From Bacillota bacterium (GTDB lineage: Bacteria; Bacillota; Sulfobacillia; Sulfobacillales; Sulfobacillaceae): a stretch of 40,030 nt of DNA. Positions 38,018 to 40,030 of this stretch are shown here, one piece after another. The stretch lies in NCBI GenBank assembly GCA_026627385.1, contig JAPNUR010000028.1:1-40030 (forward strand), read 5' to 3'. The notes under the pieces are model-generated. The model was not told where the DNA came from, searched no databases, and was given only the letters and a program-made list of their open reading frames with translations. Position numbers and translations under genes: made by a program. Position 1 is the first letter of the stretch. Every line of letters begins with the position of its first letter.

Positions 38018-38130
38018 AAAAAAAGTTAACCTCCACCCAACGCAGGGAGAAGGCACGGCACACGTGTCCTTATTCGCTTCTACCTGGATGGGATATTAAG
38101 CCTCAAGGCACCCATCGTCTTGGGTTTCGA
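38018..38130 (-). promoter_or_regulatory. ribosomal L10-type leader with attenuator
   Basis: The minus-strand leader folds in three parts. First GATGGG-type pairing, CCCATC (38111-38116) with GATGGG (38087-38092), encloses a GCC-TTGA-GGC hairpin (38109-38100). Next AAGG-A-CACG pairs with CGTGCCTT (38071-38063 with 38057-38050), 8 bp with one bulge. Last, CCTTC-T-CCC pairs with GGG-T-GGAGG (38053-38030), followed by TTAAC and seven T (38024-38018), an intrinsic terminator. The CCTT at 38053-38050 belongs to both of the last two stems, so they exclude each other. Confidence 0.7.
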
Positions 38131-38134
38131 CGCG

Positions 38135-38163
38135 ATGGTATCAGCAATCTGAAACCCTGTCAA
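38135..38163 (-). promoter_or_regulatory. promoter of the rplJL-rpoBC operon
   Basis: Minus strand: perfect -35 TTGACA (38163-38158), 17 bp, -10 TACCAT (38140-38135, 4/6). Start expected near 38128. It places a roughly 125-nt leader before rplJ. No rplK-rplA genes are upstream in the window. Confidence 0.75.
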
Positions 38164-38384
38164 GTGACTGCTGGCTGTACGTCAATAGTCAATAATTGTG
38201 GGATCGTCGTGAGGGGCAGGAAGCCTAAAGAATCTTGGGCCGATAACGGTCCCGATTGCCGAAAAAGACCGCCGTACAGTTGTTCCCGGGTGTGCTCCAA
38301 CCCACGGGAGAACACGACTAGGCGTTCGCGCCCGAGACGACGCCTCCCAACGTCATTAGAGAACGCCATAGGTAGCCACAGGGA
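38164..38384. other. intergenic region between the rplJ promoter and the SoxB-like gene
   Basis: With the rplJ leader and promoter this makes a stretch of almost 400 nt without a gene. On the minus strand there are two inverted repeats, GGCGT/ACGCC (38321-38344) and an interrupted GTTC...GAAC hairpin with an inner GGGT/ACCC stem (38282-38313). They may end the SoxB-like transcript, but neither has a T-tract. Short open frames on both strands lack ribosome-binding sites. Confidence 0.4.
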
Positions 38385-39824
38385 TTACAATGCTATGACG
38401 TGGGGAGCTTCCGACACAACGACCGGTTTGTGGCGGCGAAAATAGGCGCGTATCACATCATGGGCGCTGACGCCCAAATCATGTCGCGGGGTGTTGACAC
38501 CTCGTAAGCCTTGGGGGCCGGCAGACACGACGCGGTAGCGGCTATGGGCTGTTACCTCTCTGTTGTTGACGGCGAGGTATTCAATACGGTGCCCTTTAGG
38601 ATTATACGGTTTAAAGGCCATCAACAATCCGGAACTGCGCACCACGTAGCCGCCTTTTTGCTCGAACGGATTGGCTGCAAAGACGCTTTCCAGATTCTTT
38701 TCAAGAAATTGCCTGAGCGTATCGCCATCCCATGCTGTTTCAAACAGTTGGGGATTTGTCGGGATCATGCCATATAAATCGCTCTGAGTGACCGTGCCTG
38801 GTAGGATGGGCGCACCATAGCGCCAACCGTGCGAAAATGCGATGTCCGCCTCAGTGTACTCCAGGTAGGCGTCAGTAATCAATCGATCCATCGGTGCCTC
38901 CAACACGGTCATCCGGTGTAGTGGACTTCCCAACTGACCCACCGGTGTACTCAGGTGTTCTTGGAAAGGTTTCACCATCACCTCGATCTCATGCGTCATC
39001 TCAGCGTCGTCCGCTTCATCACTCAGCGTCATTAAACGATGCTCAACATCTTCAATCCGCTTAGCCTCATTCACTCTCACACGCAAGATGCCGAGAAACG
39101 AGCTATGCGCTCCCGATTGCATGACCACCGTGTTGCCTACCATCATCGGACTGTACAAGCGGTCATGGGTGTGGGCGCTTAAGATGACATCAATCCCCGA
39201 CACCTCCTGAGCCAATTTTAAGTCCGATGGCAGTCCTAAATGACTTATCACAACAACCAGATCCACCTGCTGATCGTGCCTCAACCGCTCCACAGACCTC
39301 GTGATGTGCTGTAAATCGAGGTGAAACGTCAAATTGCCCACAAAGTTGCTGGGCATAGTTTCAGCCTCTGCGCTGTAGGTAAGGCCAATCAACCCCAGAA
39401 CCACGCCGCCCACCTCTAACACGTGCGATCCCGGAAACATTTCTTCTCCGCCGGGCCCACTGACGTTCGCTGCCAACGCGGTCGCGCCACTACGAGTTAG
39501 AAGGTCTTTTAAGGCAGTAGGACCATAGGCAAAATCCCAGTTCCCCGGCACCAGGATGTCTACCCCTAAAGTTCTCAATAGCGGTGGAATAATTTGCCCT
39601 TGACTCAAAACCACGGGCCCGGTCCCATGAAAGGTATCACCACCGTCAACGAACAGTACGGGGCCCTTTGAGCGCAATTCTTGCACCGCACGGCGAATCT
39701 TGGCCCACCCCCCCACGCGGGGATGGTACGACGGCGATGGGACACTCCAAAAGAGCTCAGGATGAGCCGAGAGATACCCATGGGTATCATTTTGTTGAAC
39801 AATCCAGAATTCCCGCGACCCCAT
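38385..39824 (-). CDS. SoxB-like / 5'-nucleotidase-family metallophosphoesterase
   Basis: A 479-residue protein of the calcineurin-like phosphoesterase plus 5'-nucleotidase C-terminal architecture. Metal-ligand motifs are NDTH (D13, H15), GGDT (D63), N95 in GNWDF, H195 in ISHLG, and H218/H220 in SAHTHD. The catalytic His of GNHE in UshA-type enzymes is Trp96. The segments FVDGGDTFHGTGPVVLSQGQ, GNWDFAYG and DLKLAQEVSGIDVILSAHTH resemble SoxB thiosulfohydrolase (GHWEFTYG, DLKLA-type) more than classical nucleotidases. C-terminal substrate region is NPFEQKGGYVVRSSGLLMAF. There is no signal peptide: an in-frame stop lies three codons upstream of ATG. It may act on a sulfur or nucleotide substrate in the cytoplasm; unproven. 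Confidence 0.8.
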   Translation of the reverse strand: MGSREFWIVQQNDTHGYLSAHPELFWSVPSPSYHPRVGGWAKIRRAVQELRSKGPVLFVDGGDTFHGTGPVVLSQGQIIPPLLRTLGVDILVPGNWDFAYGPTALKDLLTRSGATALAANVSGPGGEEMFPGSHVLEVGGVVLGLIGLTYSAEAETMPSNFVGNLTFHLDLQHITRSVERLRHDQQVDLVVVISHLGLPSDLKLAQEVSGIDVILSAHTHDRLYSPMMVGNTVVMQSGAHSSFLGILRVRVNEAKRIEDVEHRLMTLSDEADDAEMTHEIEVMVKPFQEHLSTPVGQLGSPLHRMTVLEAPMDRLITDAYLEYTEADIAFSHGWRYGAPILPGTVTQSDLYGMIPTNPQLFETAWDGDTLRQFLEKNLESVFAANPFEQKGGYVVRSSGLLMAFKPYNPKGHRIEYLAVNNREVTAHSRYRVVSAGPQGLRGVNTPRHDLGVSAHDVIRAYFRRHKPVVVSEAPHVIAL

Positions 39825-39876
39825 TGATCTTCACCCTGGGGCTCAGCATGCACCACCGGCTTCAATCTCATGCATG

Positions 39877-39909
39877 TCTTGACGTTCTCCCCAGCGCTAA
39901 AGCGCGGGG
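39877..39909 (-). mobile_element. IS200/IS605-type right end and guide-RNA 3' hairpin
   Basis: On the minus strand CCCC-GCGC-TTTA-GCGC-T-GGGG (39909-39889) forms a near-perfect hairpin, followed by AGAACGTCAA. This is the familiar layout of IS605/IS1341 right ends, which also encode the 3' scaffold of the TnpB guide RNA. It begins 13 nt after the tnpB stop. The exact element boundary (taken here as about 39877-39880) is uncertain by several bases. Confidence 0.6.
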
Positions 39910-39922
39910 ATTCTTTCTCGCG

Positions 39923-40030
39923 CTAGCGAGCTACGCAGACGCGCCGGTGGGGGTGCCACCGCACGCCCGTGGGGGACGCCATCGCCCCAACTACTGGGCC
40001 GGAGCCCAGATACTTGCGTCGGATGTTGAT
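39923..40030 (-). CDS. tnpB: TnpB-like RNA-guided nuclease, C-terminal fragment cut by window edge
   Basis: The frame runs 35 codons from the edge to TAG 39923-39925: INIRRKYLGSGPVVGAMASP then TGVRWHPHRRVCVAR. The opening matches the end of the TnpB zinc-ribbon/RuvC tail, which typically continues DxNAAxNIxRRYL, and a basic HPHRR-type end is common in Bacillota copies. Most of the gene lies outside the window, so intactness cannot be judged. TnpB proteins cut DNA matched by a guide RNA made from the element's right end. Confidence 0.65.
   Translation of the reverse strand: MNIRRKYLGSGPVVGAMASPTGVRWHPHRRVCVAR

Noticed and set aside
38160-38445. two short open frames, one per strand, between rplJ promoter and SoxB-like gene
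   Set aside because: Neither has a ribosome-binding site, one overlaps the rplJ promoter, and compositions look non-coding.

Overview
The window is most likely chromosomal DNA from a Gram-positive, moderately GC-rich Bacillota (Firmicutes). I favour a deep-branching thermophilic or acidophilic lineage such as Sulfobacillus. This is inferred from gene order (rpsD inside the alpha operon, the secY-adk-map-infA-rpmJ order, an L7Ae-like gene before rpsL, separate rpoB and rpoC) and from zinc-binding versions of S4, S14, L24, L36 and adenylate kinase. Without a database search the genus is a guess. Almost every gene is on the minus strand, so transcription mostly runs from high to low coordinates.

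Right edge (about 38.2-40.0 kb): the last 35 codons of a TnpB-like IS200/IS605-type protein and its right-end hairpin. These lie just upstream of a cytoplasmic SoxB-like/5'-nucleotidase-family metallophosphoesterase.

The rplJ-rplL-rpoB-rpoC operon (29.76-38.16 kb) starts from a clear sigma-A type promoter. It has an L10-type leader in which an antiterminator and a terminator share bases. A long hairpin lies between rplL and rpoB, and a perfect 14-bp terminator follows rpoC. One arm of that terminator also contains the -35 box of the next operon.

Translation supercluster (8.26-29.70 kb): an L7Ae-like gene, rpsL, rpsG, fusA, tuf, the complete S10, spc and alpha clusters, truA and a proline dehydrogenase. 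The str, S10, spc and alpha operons are fused, with gaps mostly under 100 bp. Several starts are GTG or TTG, and rpmJ is a short gene at 12895-13008.

Left part (0-8.2 kb): a MarR regulator plus an NDUFA9-like SDR, a methyltransferase on the plus strand, a C2H2-finger protein followed by a CobT-BluB fusion (lower-ligand synthesis and activation for cobalamin, which implies aerobic metabolism), a small basic membrane protein, and a ThuA / sugar-phosphate isomerase / Gfo-Idh oxidoreductase catabolic operon. That operon may continue beyond the left edge.

Most of the window is conserved housekeeping. I did not find a convincing new defence or mobile system. The least ordinary items are the TnpB/guide-RNA end, the SoxB-like protein with an altered GNHE motif, the CobT-BluB fusion with its zinc-finger partner, the Cys-rich insertion in EF-Tu, the acidic RpoB tail, and the regulatory architecture around rplJ, rpoC and marR.
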